A DNA stretch of 64,000 bases from Streptomyces lydicus. Lineage in GTDB: Bacteria; Actinomycetota; Actinomycetes; Streptomycetales; Streptomycetaceae. The notes beneath the pieces are model-generated. The model ran no database searches. It was not told the DNA's origin and was given only the letters and a program-made list of their open reading frames with translations. This document shows, piece after piece, positions 45,734-54,795 of this stretch. The stretch spans positions 744,001 through 808,000 of the forward strand of contig NZ_RDTE01000003.1 of NCBI RefSeq assembly GCF_004125265.1. Reading direction: 5' to 3'. Each line of letters starts with the position of its first letter. The first letter of the stretch is position 1. Both the position numbers and the translations under genes were made by a program.

Positions 45734-46654
45734 ATGGTCAGCACGTCCCCCTCGCTCACCGACGCCCTCGCCGCGGGGCCGCTCGTCCTCGACGGCGGGC
45801 TGTCCAATCAACTGGAGGCCACCGGGCACGACCTCACCGACGCGCTGTGGTCGGCCCGGCTATTGGCCGAGGAGCCGGAAGCGGTGGTGCGGGCACATCT
45901 GGCGTACTACGAGGCCGGGGCGCAGGTCGCGATCACCTCCAGCTATCAGGCGACGTTCGAGGGGTTCGCGCGGCGCGGCATCGGCGAGGAGCGGGCCGCG
46001 GCGCTGCTCGGCCGGAGTGTGGAGCTGGCCCGCGAGGCGGCCCGGCGGGCGTCGTCCGGTGGGGTTGCCGGGCCGCTGTATGTGGCCGCATCGGCGGGCC
46101 CGTACGGGGCGATGCTGGCGGACGGGTCCGAGTACCGCGGCCGGTACGGCCTGTCGGTGGACGAGCTGGAGCGTTTCCACCGGCCGCGTCTGGAGGTGCT
46201 GGCGGCGGCGCGGCCCGATGTGCTGGCGCTGGAGACGGTGCCGGACGCCGAGGAGGCCCGTGCGCTGGTGCGGGCGGTGCGCGGACTGGGTGTGCCGGCC
46301 TATCTGTCGTACAGCGTGGCGGGGGATCGCACCCGGGCCGGGCAGCCGTTGACGGAGGCGTTCGCGGTGGCGGCCGAGGCGGATGAGGTGATCGCGGTGG
46401 GGGTGAACTGCTGCGCGCCGGAGGATGCGGACCGGGCGGTGCGCTCGGCGGCGCAGGTCACGGGCAAGCCGGTGGTGGTCTACCCCAACAGCGGGGAGAG
46501 CTGGGACGCCGGGGCGCGGGCCTGGTGCGGCGAGGCGGCGTTCAGCGCGGACCGGGTCGCCGCCTGGGCCGCGGACGGCGCCCGGCTCATCGGCGGCTGC
46601 TGCCGGGTGGGTCCGGACGCCATCGCCGAGCTGGCGGCGGCACTGGGCCGCTGA
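45734..46654 (+). CDS. mmuM: Homocysteine S-methyltransferase
   Basis: A 306-residue zinc enzyme that makes methionine from homocysteine using S-methylmethionine or SAM. The N-terminal LVLDGGLSNQLEATGHDL and SSYQATFEGF are typical. The zinc ligands are the Cys of GVNCC and the paired Cys of GGCCR near the end. The start ATG has GAGAGG upstream. The following genes encode a polar amino-acid importer, so uptake of S-methylmethionine or a related amino acid is an attractive but unproven link. Confidence 0.92.
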   Translation: MVSTSPSLTDALAAGPLVLDGGLSNQLEATGHDLTDALWSARLLAEEPEAVVRAHLAYYEAGAQVAITSSYQATFEGFARRGIGEERAAALLGRSVELAREAARRASSGGVAGPLYVAASAGPYGAMLADGSEYRGRYGLSVDELERFHRPRLEVLAAARPDVLALETVPDAEEARALVRAVRGLGVPAYLSYSVAGDRTRAGQPLTEAFAVAAEADEVIAVGVNCCAPEDADRAVRSAAQVTGKPVVVYPNSGESWDAGARAWCGEAAFSADRVAAWAADGARLIGGCCRVGPDAIAELAAALGR

Positions 46655-46795
46655 CGGGGCGGCCCGGATGCGGGCCGAAGGCGTTACACAGACGCAACCG
46701 ACGCGGCGGCGACAGGGCCCGGGACCGGTGGCAGGATGCAGCCACATCGCAGCACGCACGGCTTGGTTGATGTTCATCCTGCCCCTGGAGGGCCT

Positions 46796-47593
46796 GTGTC
46801 CGCTCGCTCCGCGTTGCCTGTCATAGCCGTCGCCACAGCCGTCGTCGTACTGGCGGGGTGCAGCAGCACCACGTCCGGCGGGAAGAAGGGGGCCGGCGGC
46901 CTGGAACTGGTCTCCTCCGGGACCCTGAAGACCTGCACCCACCTTCCCTACGCGCCGTTCCAGGTGAAGAAGGACGGCAAGGTCGTCGGGTTCGATGTGG
47001 ATCTGGTGGACCTGGTCGCCAAGGATCTGGGCGTCACACAGGAGATCGTCAACACCCCCTTCGAAGGCATCGAGACCGGCCAGGATTTCACGATCCGCAA
47101 GTGCGATCTGGCCGCCGCCGGCATGACGATCACGCCCGCGCGGGACAAGGTCATGGATTTCTCCGACCCGTATTTCAATGCCACCCAGGCGCTGCTGACG
47201 AAGAAGGGCAAGCCCTTCAAGAAGGTCGAGGGCCTCAAGGGCAAGAAGCTCGGTTACCAGAAGGCCACCACCGGCGGGATCTACGCCAAGAAGCACGGCA
47301 AGGGCGTCGAGCTGGTGGAGTTCGAGGATCTGGGGCTGCTGCTGACCGCGGTGAAGTCCGGACAGGTCGATGCCGGCATCAATGACAACGGTGTGCTCTT
47401 CGACTATGTGAAGCAGAATCCGGACACCGCGGTCACCGCGGAATTCAATACCGGTGAGCACTACGGCATCGGTGTGCGGACCGGAAATGACGCACTGCGG
47501 AAGAAGATCAACGCGGCGGTCAAGAAGGCGAAATCGGACGGGACGTACGACCGGATCTACAAGAAGTGGTTCGGCACCACCCCGCAGAGCTGA
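46796..47593 (+). CDS. Amino-acid ABC transporter substrate-binding lipoprotein
   Basis: A 265-residue periplasmic-binding-protein family 3 protein. The lipobox VLAGC with a hydrophobic signal anchors it on the outer face of the membrane. TLKTCTHLPYAPFQVKKDGKVVGFDVDLV is the standard opening, and AAAGMTITPARDKVMDFSDPYF carries the amino-acid carboxylate-binding Arg. The GTG start follows CTGGAGGG. It is first in a three-gene importer operon, 142 bases after mmuM. Confidence 0.93.
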   Translation: MSARSALPVIAVATAVVVLAGCSSTTSGGKKGAGGLELVSSGTLKTCTHLPYAPFQVKKDGKVVGFDVDLVDLVAKDLGVTQEIVNTPFEGIETGQDFTIRKCDLAAAGMTITPARDKVMDFSDPYFNATQALLTKKGKPFKKVEGLKGKKLGYQKATTGGIYAKKHGKGVELVEFEDLGLLLTAVKSGQVDAGINDNGVLFDYVKQNPDTAVTAEFNTGEHYGIGVRTGNDALRKKINAAVKKAKSDGTYDRIYKKWFGTTPQS

Positions 47594-47604
47594 GGTCCGC
47601 CGTC

Positions 47605-48399
47605 ATGTCCGTCATGTCTTTGTCGAAACGACAGCGCGCCCGGGTGATCCGCGGCGTGCAGTACGGCGTCCTGGTCCTCGCCGTGGTGGTCTTCGCGCTG
47701 ATCGCCGACTGGCATCAGCTGCGGATGGCGTTCTTCGACGTGGAGGTCGCCAAGGCGCTGTTCCCCGACATCATCACCACGGCGCTGGTCAACACCGTCC
47801 TCTACACCCTGCTGGGCTTCGGTTTCGGTCTGGCGCTGGGGCTGGTGCTCGCCCTGATGCGGCTCTCCTCGGTGCCGCCCTACCGCTGGATCGCGGTCAC
47901 CTATATCGAGTTCTTCCGCGGGATTCCCTGTCTGCTGGTGTTCATCGCGCTCGGCTTCGGTGTGCCGCTGGCCTTCGAGGTCGCGCTCGATATGAACGTC
48001 ACCGTCATGCTGTCGCTCGGGCTGGTGGGTGCGGCGTATATGGCGGAGACCATCCGGGCCGGTATTCAGGCGGTTCCCAAGGGCCAGACGGAGGCGGCGC
48101 GTTCCCTGGGAATGTCGCACGGCCGGGCGATGATTTCGATCGTCATTCCGCAGGCGTTCCGCATCGTGCTGCCGCCGCTGACCAATGAGCTGATCCTGCT
48201 GACCAAGGACTCGTCGCTGGTGTATCTGCTGGGGCTCTCCCTCACCCAGTTCGAGCTGGCCAACTTCGGGCGCGATGCGCTCAATGAGCACAAGAGCCTG
48301 ACCCCGATCCTGATCGCCGGGCTGCTCTATCTCGTGATCACCCTCCCGCTCGGCCAACTGGTCCGTCGGCTGGAGGCCCGTACGGCGAAGGCCAGGTGA
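47605..48399 (+). CDS. Amino-acid ABC transporter permease (HisM/GlnP type)
   Basis: A 264-residue inner-membrane permease with about five helices. The HisMQ signature opens with [34 protein letters not shown] follows, and the EAA-loop that docks to the ATPase is [30 protein letters not shown] (two adjacent motifs). It starts 12 bases after the binding-protein stop and overlaps the ATPase gene by four bases. A single permease gene implies a homodimeric channel. Confidence 0.93.
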   Translation: MSVMSLSKRQRARVIRGVQYGVLVLAVVVFALIADWHQLRMAFFDVEVAKALFPDIITTALVNTVLYTLLGFGFGLALGLVLALMRLSSVPPYRWIAVTYIEFFRGIPCLLVFIALGFGVPLAFEVALDMNVTVMLSLGLVGAAYMAETIRAGIQAVPKGQTEAARSLGMSHGRAMISIVIPQAFRIVLPPLTNELILLTKDSSLVYLLGLSLTQFELANFGRDALNEHKSLTPILIAGLLYLVITLPLGQLVRRLEARTAKAR

Positions 48400-49235
48400 G
48401 CTGTGTGACGACCGACCAGGCGGCACCGGGGACGACGGATGCGAAGGCCATCGACGTGCAGGGCCTGCGCAAGGCGTTCGGTGAGCTGGAGGTGCTGCGC
48501 GGGATCGACTTCTCGGTGGCACGCGGTGAGGTGGTGTGTGTCATCGGCCCCTCGGGGTCCGGGAAGTCGACCTTGCTGCGCTGTGTGAATCTGCTGGAGG
48601 AGCCGAGCGCGGGCCGGGTCATGGTGGCCGGCACCGAGGTGACCGACCCGGACGTGGACATCGACCGGGTCCGGCAGCGGATCGGGATGGTCTTCCAGGC
48701 CTTCAACCTCTTTCCGCATCTGACCGCGCTGGAGAATCTGACGATCGCCCAGCGGCGGGTGCTGCGCCGCGACCGCGCCGAGGCGGAGCGGATCGCCCGC
48801 GCCAATCTCGAACGGGTCGGGCTGGCCGACAAGGAGGCTGCCTATCCGGCGCAGTTGTCCGGCGGGCAGCAGCAGCGGGTGGCCATCGCCCGGGCGCTGT
48901 CCATGGACCCGGAGCTGATGCTCTTCGACGAGCCGACCTCGGCGCTGGACCCGGAGCTGGTCGGCGATGTGCTGGCGGTGATGCGGGGGCTGGCGCAGGA
49001 GGGCATGACGATGCTCGTCGTCACCCATGAGATGAGCTTTGCGCGGGAGGTCGCCGACCGGGTGGTGTTCATGGACGGCGGGGTGATCGTCGAACAGGGC
49101 ACTCCCGAGCAGGTGGTGGGCGCCCCGCGGCACGAGCGGACCAGGACGTTCCTGGCGCGGGTGCTGGATCCGGCCGCCGCCGAGGTCGGCGAGGTCACGG
49201 ACAGCGGCGCGGCGGGCAAGCGCATCGACCGCTGA
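48396..49235 (+). CDS. Amino-acid ABC transporter ATPase (GlnQ/HisP type)
   Basis: A 279-residue ATPase with all motifs: Walker [11 protein letters not shown]-loop [13 protein letters not shown], signature [13 protein letters not shown], Walker [15 protein letters not shown] and H-loop VVTHEM. The phrase [14 protein letters not shown] is diagnostic of polar amino-acid importers. The GTG at 48396 overlaps the permease stop; a second GTG nine bases later is possible. About 25 residues precede the usual start of the fold. Confidence 0.93.
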   Translation: MSCVTTDQAAPGTTDAKAIDVQGLRKAFGELEVLRGIDFSVARGEVVCVIGPSGSGKSTLLRCVNLLEEPSAGRVMVAGTEVTDPDVDIDRVRQRIGMVFQAFNLFPHLTALENLTIAQRRVLRRDRAEAERIARANLERVGLADKEAAYPAQLSGGQQQRVAIARALSMDPELMLFDEPTSALDPELVGDVLAVMRGLAQEGMTMLVVTHEMSFAREVADRVVFMDGGVIVEQGTPEQVVGAPRHERTRTFLARVLDPAAAEVGEVTDSGAAGKRIDR

Positions 49236-49260
49236 CCGGCCGCTGCCGTCGGAGGGCGTC

Positions 49261-49360
49261 GGCGGGTCTCAGCTGCCGTCGGCGGGTCTCAGCTGCCGTC
49301 GGCGGGTCGCAGCTGCCGTCGGCGGGTCTCAGCGGGCGTGGGCGGGTCGCAGCGGGCGTC
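49261..49360. repeat. 20-bp tandem repeat, intergenic
   Basis: Five imperfect copies of GGCGGGTCTCAGCTGCCGTC (units at 49261, 49281, 49301, 49321, 49341), the last two diverged. They follow the importer operon; partial stem potential may aid termination. Confidence 0.88.
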
Positions 49361-49493
49361 GGCGGGCGTCGGCATGCTGCTCTCGAAGTCGCCGTCGCTG
49401 ATCGTGACGGGGGCGAAGCCGCGTCTGAAGTATCCGGCTCGTGGGCACCGTTGGCCACAGGCAGCAAGCCACCCTACGGCTCGGAGGTCTTCT

Positions 49494-50462
49494 GTGTTCA
49501 CCGACCTGCCCCTGGACGAGTTGCACGGCTACCGCCCGCCGCGCCACGAGCCGGCCGGCTTCGATGCGTTCTGGCGGCGCACTCTCGACGAAGCCCGTGC
49601 CCATGACCTCGATGCCCGCTTCACCGAGGTCGATGCGGGGCTGGCACTGCTGCGCACCCATGATGTGACGTTCTCCGGCTTCGGCGGGCACCGTATCCGC
49701 GGCTGGTTCCTCGTCCCGCACGCGGCCGGGGGGCCGCTGCCGTGCGTCGTGCAGTACCTCGGTTACGGCGGCGGCCGGGGGATGGTGCACGACTGGCTGC
49801 TGTGGCCTTCCGCGGGGTACGCCACCCTCGTCATGGACACCCGTGGGCAGAGCGGCCCCAACCGGCCCGGTGACACCCCCGATCCGGTCGGCTCCGGCAA
49901 TCCGGGCGTGCCCGGCAAGATGACCCAGGGGCTGCTCGACCCCGGGGACTACTACTACCGGCGGCTGTTCACCGACGCGGTACGGGCCGTGGAGGCGGCG
50001 CGGGGGCACGAGGCGGTGGACGCCGGCCGGATCGTGGTCGCCGGCGGCAGCCAGGGCGGTGCCGCCGCGCTGGCGACGGCGGGGCTGGTCCCCGGGCTGG
50101 CGGGCGCGTTGATCGATGTGCCGTTCCTGACCCATGTCCGCCGCGCCGTCGAGATCACGGATTCCGGACCGTACGGCGAGCTCACCCGCTACTTCGCGGG
50201 TGAGCGCGGCCGGATCGACACCGCACTGCACACCCTGGACCACTTCGACGGCCTGAACTTCGCGGCCCGCGCCACCGCTCCGGCGCTCTTCGGCACGGCA
50301 CTGCGGGACGACGTGGTGCCGCCGTCCACCGGCTTCGCCGCGTACCACCACTACGCGGGCGAGAAGGAACTGAAGGTGTGGCGGTTCAATGCCCATGAGG
50401 GAGGCGGCGGTGAGCAGCGAGCGGCCGAAATAGCCTTTGTGCGCTCGCTGTTCGGCGGCTGA
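49494..50462 (+). CDS. Acetylxylan/cephalosporin-C esterase (CE7)
   Basis: A 322-residue alpha/beta hydrolase of the CE7 family, which removes acetyl groups from xylo-oligosaccharides. The oxyanion region is YLGYGGGRG, the family RGQ motif is DTRGQSGPN, the nucleophile Ser is in GGSQGG, the Asp in LRDDVVPPST and the His in NAHEGGGG. There is no signal peptide, so it acts on imported oligosaccharides. The GTG start has GGAGGT upstream. Position beside xylA/xylB fits xylan use. Confidence 0.92.
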   Translation: MFTDLPLDELHGYRPPRHEPAGFDAFWRRTLDEARAHDLDARFTEVDAGLALLRTHDVTFSGFGGHRIRGWFLVPHAAGGPLPCVVQYLGYGGGRGMVHDWLLWPSAGYATLVMDTRGQSGPNRPGDTPDPVGSGNPGVPGKMTQGLLDPGDYYYRRLFTDAVRAVEAARGHEAVDAGRIVVAGGSQGGAAALATAGLVPGLAGALIDVPFLTHVRRAVEITDSGPYGELTRYFAGERGRIDTALHTLDHFDGLNFAARATAPALFGTALRDDVVPPSTGFAAYHHYAGEKELKVWRFNAHEGGGGEQRAAEIAFVRSLFGG

Positions 50463-50525
50463 GCGGCCCGGCGCCGGACCGGGAAGCGCCGCGAGCCGGG
50501 CCACGTCGGTCAGTTCGGGCCGCCC

Positions 50526-50542
50526 CGGGCCGGACCGGCCCG
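50526..50542. terminator. Short hairpin between the esterase and xylA
   Basis: Seven-base stem CGGGCCG / CGGCCCG with a three-base loop between the converging genes. Confidence 0.45.
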
Positions 50543-50571
50543 ACCGGTCGCACCGGGCCGGCCAACGGCGC

Positions 50572-51735
50572 TCAGACGGTCCCCAGCAGATGCTCCAGCG
50601 CCAGCTGGTCCAGATGCTCGAAGGCCATCCCGCGGGCGGCCGCCACCCCGGCGTCGAAGGACTCGTAGGCGGCGCGGTCGGCGAGCAGCCCGGCCAGGCC
50701 GTCCTCGGCGGTGGGCCGGTCCAGCTGGTCCAGCCGCGCGGCGTGCAGTGCGTCCTGGACGGCCGGGTCGGCCCGGAAGGCGGCGGCGCGCTCCCTGAGG
50801 ATCAGATAGTTGCGCATACAGCCGGCCGCCGAGGTCCAGACACCGTCCAGGTCCTCGGTGCGCGGCGGCTTGAAGTCGAAGTGCCGCGGTCCGTCGTATC
50901 CGGCCGTCTCCAGCAGGTCGACCAGCCAGAAGGCGGACCGCAGGTCGCCCGCGCCGAAGCGCAGGTCCTGGTCGTACTTGATCCCGCTCTGGCCGTTGAG
51001 GTCGATGTGGAAGAGCTTGCCCGCCCAGAGCGCCTGGGCGATGCCGTGCGGGAAGTTGAGCCCGGCCATCTGCTCGTGCCCCACCTCGGGGTTGACGCCG
51101 TAGAGCTCCGGGCGCTCCAGCCGCTCGATGAAGGCGAGGGCATGGCCGACGGTCGGCAGCAGGATGTCGCCACGCGGCTCGTTGGGCTTGGGCTCGATGG
51201 CGAAGTGCAGGTCGTAGCCCTGCTCGACGACGTACTGGCCGAGGAGGTCGAACGCCTCCTTCATCCGGTCCAGGGCGGCGCGTACGTCCTTGGCCGCGCC
51301 GGACTCCGCGCCCTCCCGTCCGCCCCAGGCCACATAGGTGCGGGCGCCCAGCTCGGCGGCGAGGTCGATATTGCGGAGCGTCTTGCGCAGGGCGTAGCGG
51401 CGGACGTCGCGGTCGTTGGCGGTGAAGGCGCCGTCCTTGAAGACGGGGTGGGTGAAGAGGTTGGTGGTGGCCATCGGCACGACCAGGCCGGTGGCGTCCA
51501 GCGCCTTCCGGAAGCGGGTGACGGCCGCCTCGCGCTCGGTGTCCCCGGCGCCGGGCGGGATCAGATCGTCGTCGTGGAAGGTGACGCCCCACGCGCCGAG
51601 GCCGGCCAGGCGGTGGACCGATTCGACGGGGTCCAGGGCGCGGCGGGTGGCGTCGCCGAAGGGGTCACGGCCCTGCCAGCCGACGGTCCACAGGCCGAAG
51701 CTGAACTTGTCCTCGGGCACGGGCTGGTGGCTCAT
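50572..51735 (-). CDS. xylA: Xylose isomerase
   Basis: A 387-residue enzyme that converts D-xylose to D-xylulose, the classic Streptomyces class I form. Catalytic His is in [12 protein letters not shown]. Metal ligands are seen in [13 protein letters not shown] (Glu and the catalytic Lys), [33 protein letters not shown] and [17 protein letters not shown] site precedes the ATG at 51735. It is divergent from xylB across 126 bases that contain paired CAAAYTA repeats, probably bound by the ROK regulator encoded downstream of xylB. Confidence 0.97.
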   Translation of the reverse strand: MSHQPVPEDKFSFGLWTVGWQGRDPFGDATRRALDPVESVHRLAGLGAWGVTFHDDDLIPPGAGDTEREAAVTRFRKALDATGLVVPMATTNLFTHPVFKDGAFTANDRDVRRYALRKTLRNIDLAAELGARTYVAWGGREGAESGAAKDVRAALDRMKEAFDLLGQYVVEQGYDLHFAIEPKPNEPRGDILLPTVGHALAFIERLERPELYGVNPEVGHEQMAGLNFPHGIAQALWAGKLFHIDLNGQSGIKYDQDLRFGAGDLRSAFWLVDLLETAGYDGPRHFDFKPPRTEDLDGVWTSAAGCMRNYLILRERAAAFRADPAVQDALHAARLDQLDRPTAEDGLAGLLADRAAYESFDAGVAAARGMAFEHLDQLALEHLLGTV

Positions 51736-51861
51736 CGCGACTCCCGGTGATTTCGTCAACGCGCTTTACAAATTACGCCGCGGCCAAACTAATATGCGGC
51801 AGCACACCGGGGAACCCCCTGGAACGGACGAGGGATCAGGGCCGCCGAGGGAGAGTGCACG
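51736..51861. promoter_or_regulatory. xylA/xylB divergent control region with direct repeats
   Basis: This 126-base region is unusually AT-rich in its middle. CAAATTA (51769-51775) and CAAACTA (51785-51791) form a direct repeat 16 bases apart, centred on a GCCGCGGC palindrome. This is a likely XylR (ROK) operator area. A TTGACG on the minus strand at about 51754-51759 could be an xylA -35 box. Confidence 0.55.
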
Positions 51862-53292
51862 ATGGGCGCACAGTCAGCGGGACCGCTGGTCGTCGGGGTG
51901 GACAGCTCGACGCAGTCCACCAAGGCGCTGGTCGTGGACGCGGCGACCGGCGCGGTCGTCGCCCGGGGGCAGGCGCCGCACACGGTCGGCGGCGGCGACG
52001 GCAAGGAGAGCGACCCCGCACAGTGGTGGCGGGCGCTGGGCGAGGCGCTGACGCAGTGCGGCGACGCGGCGCGGCAGGCCTCGGCGGTCTCCGTCGGCGG
52101 ACAGCAGCACGGGCTGGTCACCCTGGACGCGGCCGGTGAGCCGGTACGCCCCGCCCTGCTGTGGAACGACGTACGGCCGGCGCCGCAGAGCGAGCGGCTG
52201 ATCGCGGAGCTGGGCGGCGCGCGGGCCTGGGCCGAGCGGGTGGGGAGCGTGCCGGGGCCCGCGTTCACGGTGGCCAAGTGGGCCTGGCTGCGGGAGCACG
52301 AGCCGGCCGCGGCGGCCGCCACCGCAGCGGTGCGGCTGCCGCACGACTACCTCACCCAGCGACTGACCGGCGAGTCCGTCACCGACCGCGGCGATGCGTC
52401 CGGGACGGGCTGGTGGGCGTCGTCCACCGGGGCCTACGACGCGGAGATCCTGGAGCACGTCGGGCTGTCCCCCGAGGCGCTGCCGCGGGTGGCGCTCCCG
52501 GGCGAGGCCGCCGGGACCGTGCACGCCGATGATCTCCCGCTGCCCCACGGCGCGTTGGTGGCCGCCGGCACGGGCGACAACATGGCCGCCGCGCTCGGGC
52601 TGGGCCTGCGTCCCGGGCAGCCGGTGCTGAGCCTGGGCACCTCGGGGACGGTCTATGCGGTCTCCACCCACCGGCCCGCGGACCCGACCGGCACCGTCGC
52701 AGGCTTCGCCGATGCCCGCGGCGACTGGCTGCCGCTCGCCTGCACCCTGAACTGCACCCTCGCCGTGGACCGGGTGGCGGCGCTGCTGGGCCGCGACCGG
52801 GAGGCCGTGGAAGGCGGCGGCGAGGTGGTGATGCTGCCGTTCCTCGACGGGGAACGCACCCCGAACCTGCCGGGTGCCTCGGGCCTGGTCCACGGGCTGC
52901 GGCACGACACCACGGCCGGTCAGCTGCTCCAGGCGGCGTACGACGGCGCGGTGTTCGCACTGCTGCAGGCCCTGGACCGGGTGCTGGACGCGGATGCCGC
53001 GCCCGATGCGCCGCTGCTGCTGATCGGCGGCGGGGCGAAGGGCGGGGCCTGGCGGGAGACCGTCCGCCGGATGTCGGGCCGCCCGGTGGTGGTGCCGAAG
53101 GCGCAGGAACTGGTGGCGCTCGGCGCGGCGGCGCAGGCGGCCGGGCTGCTGCTGGAGGAGGACCCGGCGGCGGTGGCCCGTCGTTGGGGGACGGCGCGCG
53201 GCGCGGAGTACGAGGCGCAGCCGCGGGACGACGCCGCCCGGGACCGGCTGGCGGCGACGCTCGCCGACGGCGGGGCACTGCTGCGGCGGTGA
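51862..53292 (+). CDS. xylB: Xylulokinase (candidate encapsulin cargo)
   Basis: A 476-residue FGGY-family kinase that makes D-xylulose-5-phosphate. The first domain begins VVGVDSSTQSTKALVVD. The substrate motif is GGQQHGLV, the catalytic Asp239 is in AGTGDNMAAALG, and ATP-binding segments include LSLGTSGTVYA and LIGGGAKGGAWRETV. Length is normal, with no long disordered N- or C-terminal extension of the type used to load cargo into family 2 encapsulins; the C-terminus ends ATLADGGALLRR. It is followed by the ROK regulator and two encapsulin shell genes, so it is the best cargo candidate in the window. Confidence 0.95.
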   Translation: MGAQSAGPLVVGVDSSTQSTKALVVDAATGAVVARGQAPHTVGGGDGKESDPAQWWRALGEALTQCGDAARQASAVSVGGQQHGLVTLDAAGEPVRPALLWNDVRPAPQSERLIAELGGARAWAERVGSVPGPAFTVAKWAWLREHEPAAAAATAAVRLPHDYLTQRLTGESVTDRGDASGTGWWASSTGAYDAEILEHVGLSPEALPRVALPGEAAGTVHADDLPLPHGALVAAGTGDNMAAALGLGLRPGQPVLSLGTSGTVYAVSTHRPADPTGTVAGFADARGDWLPLACTLNCTLAVDRVAALLGRDREAVEGGGEVVMLPFLDGERTPNLPGASGLVHGLRHDTTAGQLLQAAYDGAVFALLQALDRVLDADAAPDAPLLLIGGGAKGGAWRETVRRMSGRPVVVPKAQELVALGAAAQAAGLLLEEDPAAVARRWGTARGAEYEAQPRDDAARDRLAATLADGGALLRR

Positions 53293-53349
53293 CCCCGGCC
53301 CCGCCGCCGTACCCCTGGAGGGCCCCCCTCCCATCCCCTAGGAGACCCT

Positions 53350-54636
53350 GTGACCGTGCCCGGCGGCGACACCCAGCACGGCATCCGGCGGCGCAATCTG
53401 GCCCGGGTGCTGCGGACCGTGGCCGCGCAGGGGCCGCTCTCCCGGCCGGCGGTCGCGGCGCGGATCGGGCTGACCCGGGCGGGAGTGGCCCCCCTGGTCG
53501 ACGAGTTGCTGCGGGCGGGCCTGCTGGTGGAGGCGGGGCGGGCGGCCACCGGCGGCCGGGGCCGGCCCGGCGGCGAACTGGCGGTCAGCGACCGCGGACC
53601 GGCCGGGCTCGGCGCCGAGATAGGCGTCGATCATCTGGCGGTGTGCGCGGTCGATCTGCGCGGGCGGGTCCGGGCCCGGGTGGCGGCCGGTGCGGCGAAC
53701 CGGCACAGCGCTCCCGGGCCGGTGCTGCGGCGGCTGTCCGCGCTGCTCGGGGAGGTGACCGACGCGCTCGCCGCCGAGGGGCTGCGGCCGGCCGGGCTGG
53801 CGGTGGCCGTACCCGGTCTGGTGGCCCGCGGTGCGACGACCGTGGTGCACGCCCCCAACCTCGGCTGGCGGGCCGCTGATCTCGCCCCGGGGCTCGCCGG
53901 GGCGACGGCCCCGCGGGACGGCTCCCCGGCCCTCCCGCTCACCGTCGAGAACGAGGCCAACCTCGGTGCGCTGGCCGAACTGCGGCTGGGCGGGGGCGAC
54001 GGACGGCCGGGCCCGCCTCCGGACTTCGTGCATGTGTCGGCGGAGATCGGCATCGGCGCGGCGGTCGTCGTGGACGGTCAACTGCTGCGGGGGACACGGG
54101 GGTTCGCGGGGGAGCTGGGGCATGTGCCGGTGTATCCGGACGGCCCGGCGTGCGGCTGCGGCGGCCGGGGCTGCCTGGAGCAGTACGCCGGCGAGGAGGC
54201 CGTGCTGCGCGCGGTGGGGCTCGTTCCCGGGCGGGCGGCGGCCGCTCATCCGGGACCGGGTGCCCGTATCGGCCTGCTGGCGCGCCGTGCCGCCGACGGG
54301 GACACGGCGGTCGTGCGGGCGCTGCACGCGGCGGGGGCGGCGCTCGGTATCGCGCTCGCCGGGGCGGTGAATCTGCTCGATCCCCGGGCGGTGGTCCTCG
54401 GCGGCGCGCTGGCCGGGCTGGCGCCGTGGGTCCTGCCGTCCCTGGAGCGGGAGTTGGCGCTGCGGACGGCCGTCGCGGCGGATCCCGGGCGGGCCGGTGG
54501 GCCGTTGGTGACGGTGTCCCGCCTGGGCGCGGACGGACCGCTGCTGGGGGCGGCGCACGCGGCGCTGCAGACCGTGCTGGACGATCCCCTCCACTCCTGC
54601 GCCCCGGCACACCCTCCCCGGATTGGAACCCGCTAA
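53350..54636 (+). CDS. xylR: ROK-family transcriptional regulator XylR
   Basis: A 428-residue ROK repressor. The N-terminal winged helix (LSRPAVAARIGLTRAGVAPLVDELLRAGLL) binds DNA. The sugar-kinase-like core carries the ROK signature with the zinc Cys cluster in CGCGGRGCLEQY near residue 270. In related actinomycetes such regulators repress xylose genes until xylose binds. The GTG start follows AGGAGA, 57 bases after xylB, so they share a transcript. The 159 bases after it contain a palindrome and a possible promoter for the shell genes. Confidence 0.9.
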   Translation: MTVPGGDTQHGIRRRNLARVLRTVAAQGPLSRPAVAARIGLTRAGVAPLVDELLRAGLLVEAGRAATGGRGRPGGELAVSDRGPAGLGAEIGVDHLAVCAVDLRGRVRARVAAGAANRHSAPGPVLRRLSALLGEVTDALAAEGLRPAGLAVAVPGLVARGATTVVHAPNLGWRAADLAPGLAGATAPRDGSPALPLTVENEANLGALAELRLGGGDGRPGPPPDFVHVSAEIGIGAAVVVDGQLLRGTRGFAGELGHVPVYPDGPACGCGGRGCLEQYAGEEAVLRAVGLVPGRAAAAHPGPGARIGLLARRAADGDTAVVRALHAAGAALGIALAGAVNLLDPRAVVLGGALAGLAPWVLPSLERELALRTAVAADPGRAGGPLVTVSRLGADGPLLGAAHAALQTVLDDPLHSCAPAHPPRIGTR

Positions 54637-54643
54637 ACCTATC

Positions 54644-54663
54644 CATGGAAAGAGAATTCCATG
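54644..54663. promoter_or_regulatory. Palindrome upstream of the first encapsulin gene
   Basis: Perfect seven-base inverted repeat CATGGAA and TTCCATG around a six-base spacer, directly after the xylR stop. It is AT-richer than its surroundings and looks like an operator. Confidence 0.5.
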
Positions 54664-54679
54664 CCACCCCATCGAGCGA

Positions 54680-54709
54680 TTGTGTCGATAAAAACAGCAC
54701 CACTATCTT
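54680..54709 (+). promoter_or_regulatory. Possible promoter for the encapsulin genes
   Basis: TTGTGT (54680-54685) and TATCTT (54704-54709) are spaced 18 bases apart, about 85 bases before the GTG of the first shell gene. It resembles a housekeeping-type promoter and would give the shell genes a transcript separate from xylB-xylR. Confidence 0.35.
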
Positions 54710-54795
54710 CGGTCCGGCGGGCTGCCGCGGAACTCCCGTGAAAGGGGGCTCCGGAGGCGGCCCGCACCGCGCCCTCCGAAGAGACAGGTGGCATT

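Noticed and set aside
49261..49360. Short regular repeats as a CRISPR array
   Set aside because: The 20-bp units are head-to-tail with no spacers between them, and no cas genes are present.
54644..54663. Palindrome as a transcription terminator of xylR
   Set aside because: The stem is only seven bases and AT-rich with no G/C-rich extension, unlike the other terminators here; an operator is more likely.
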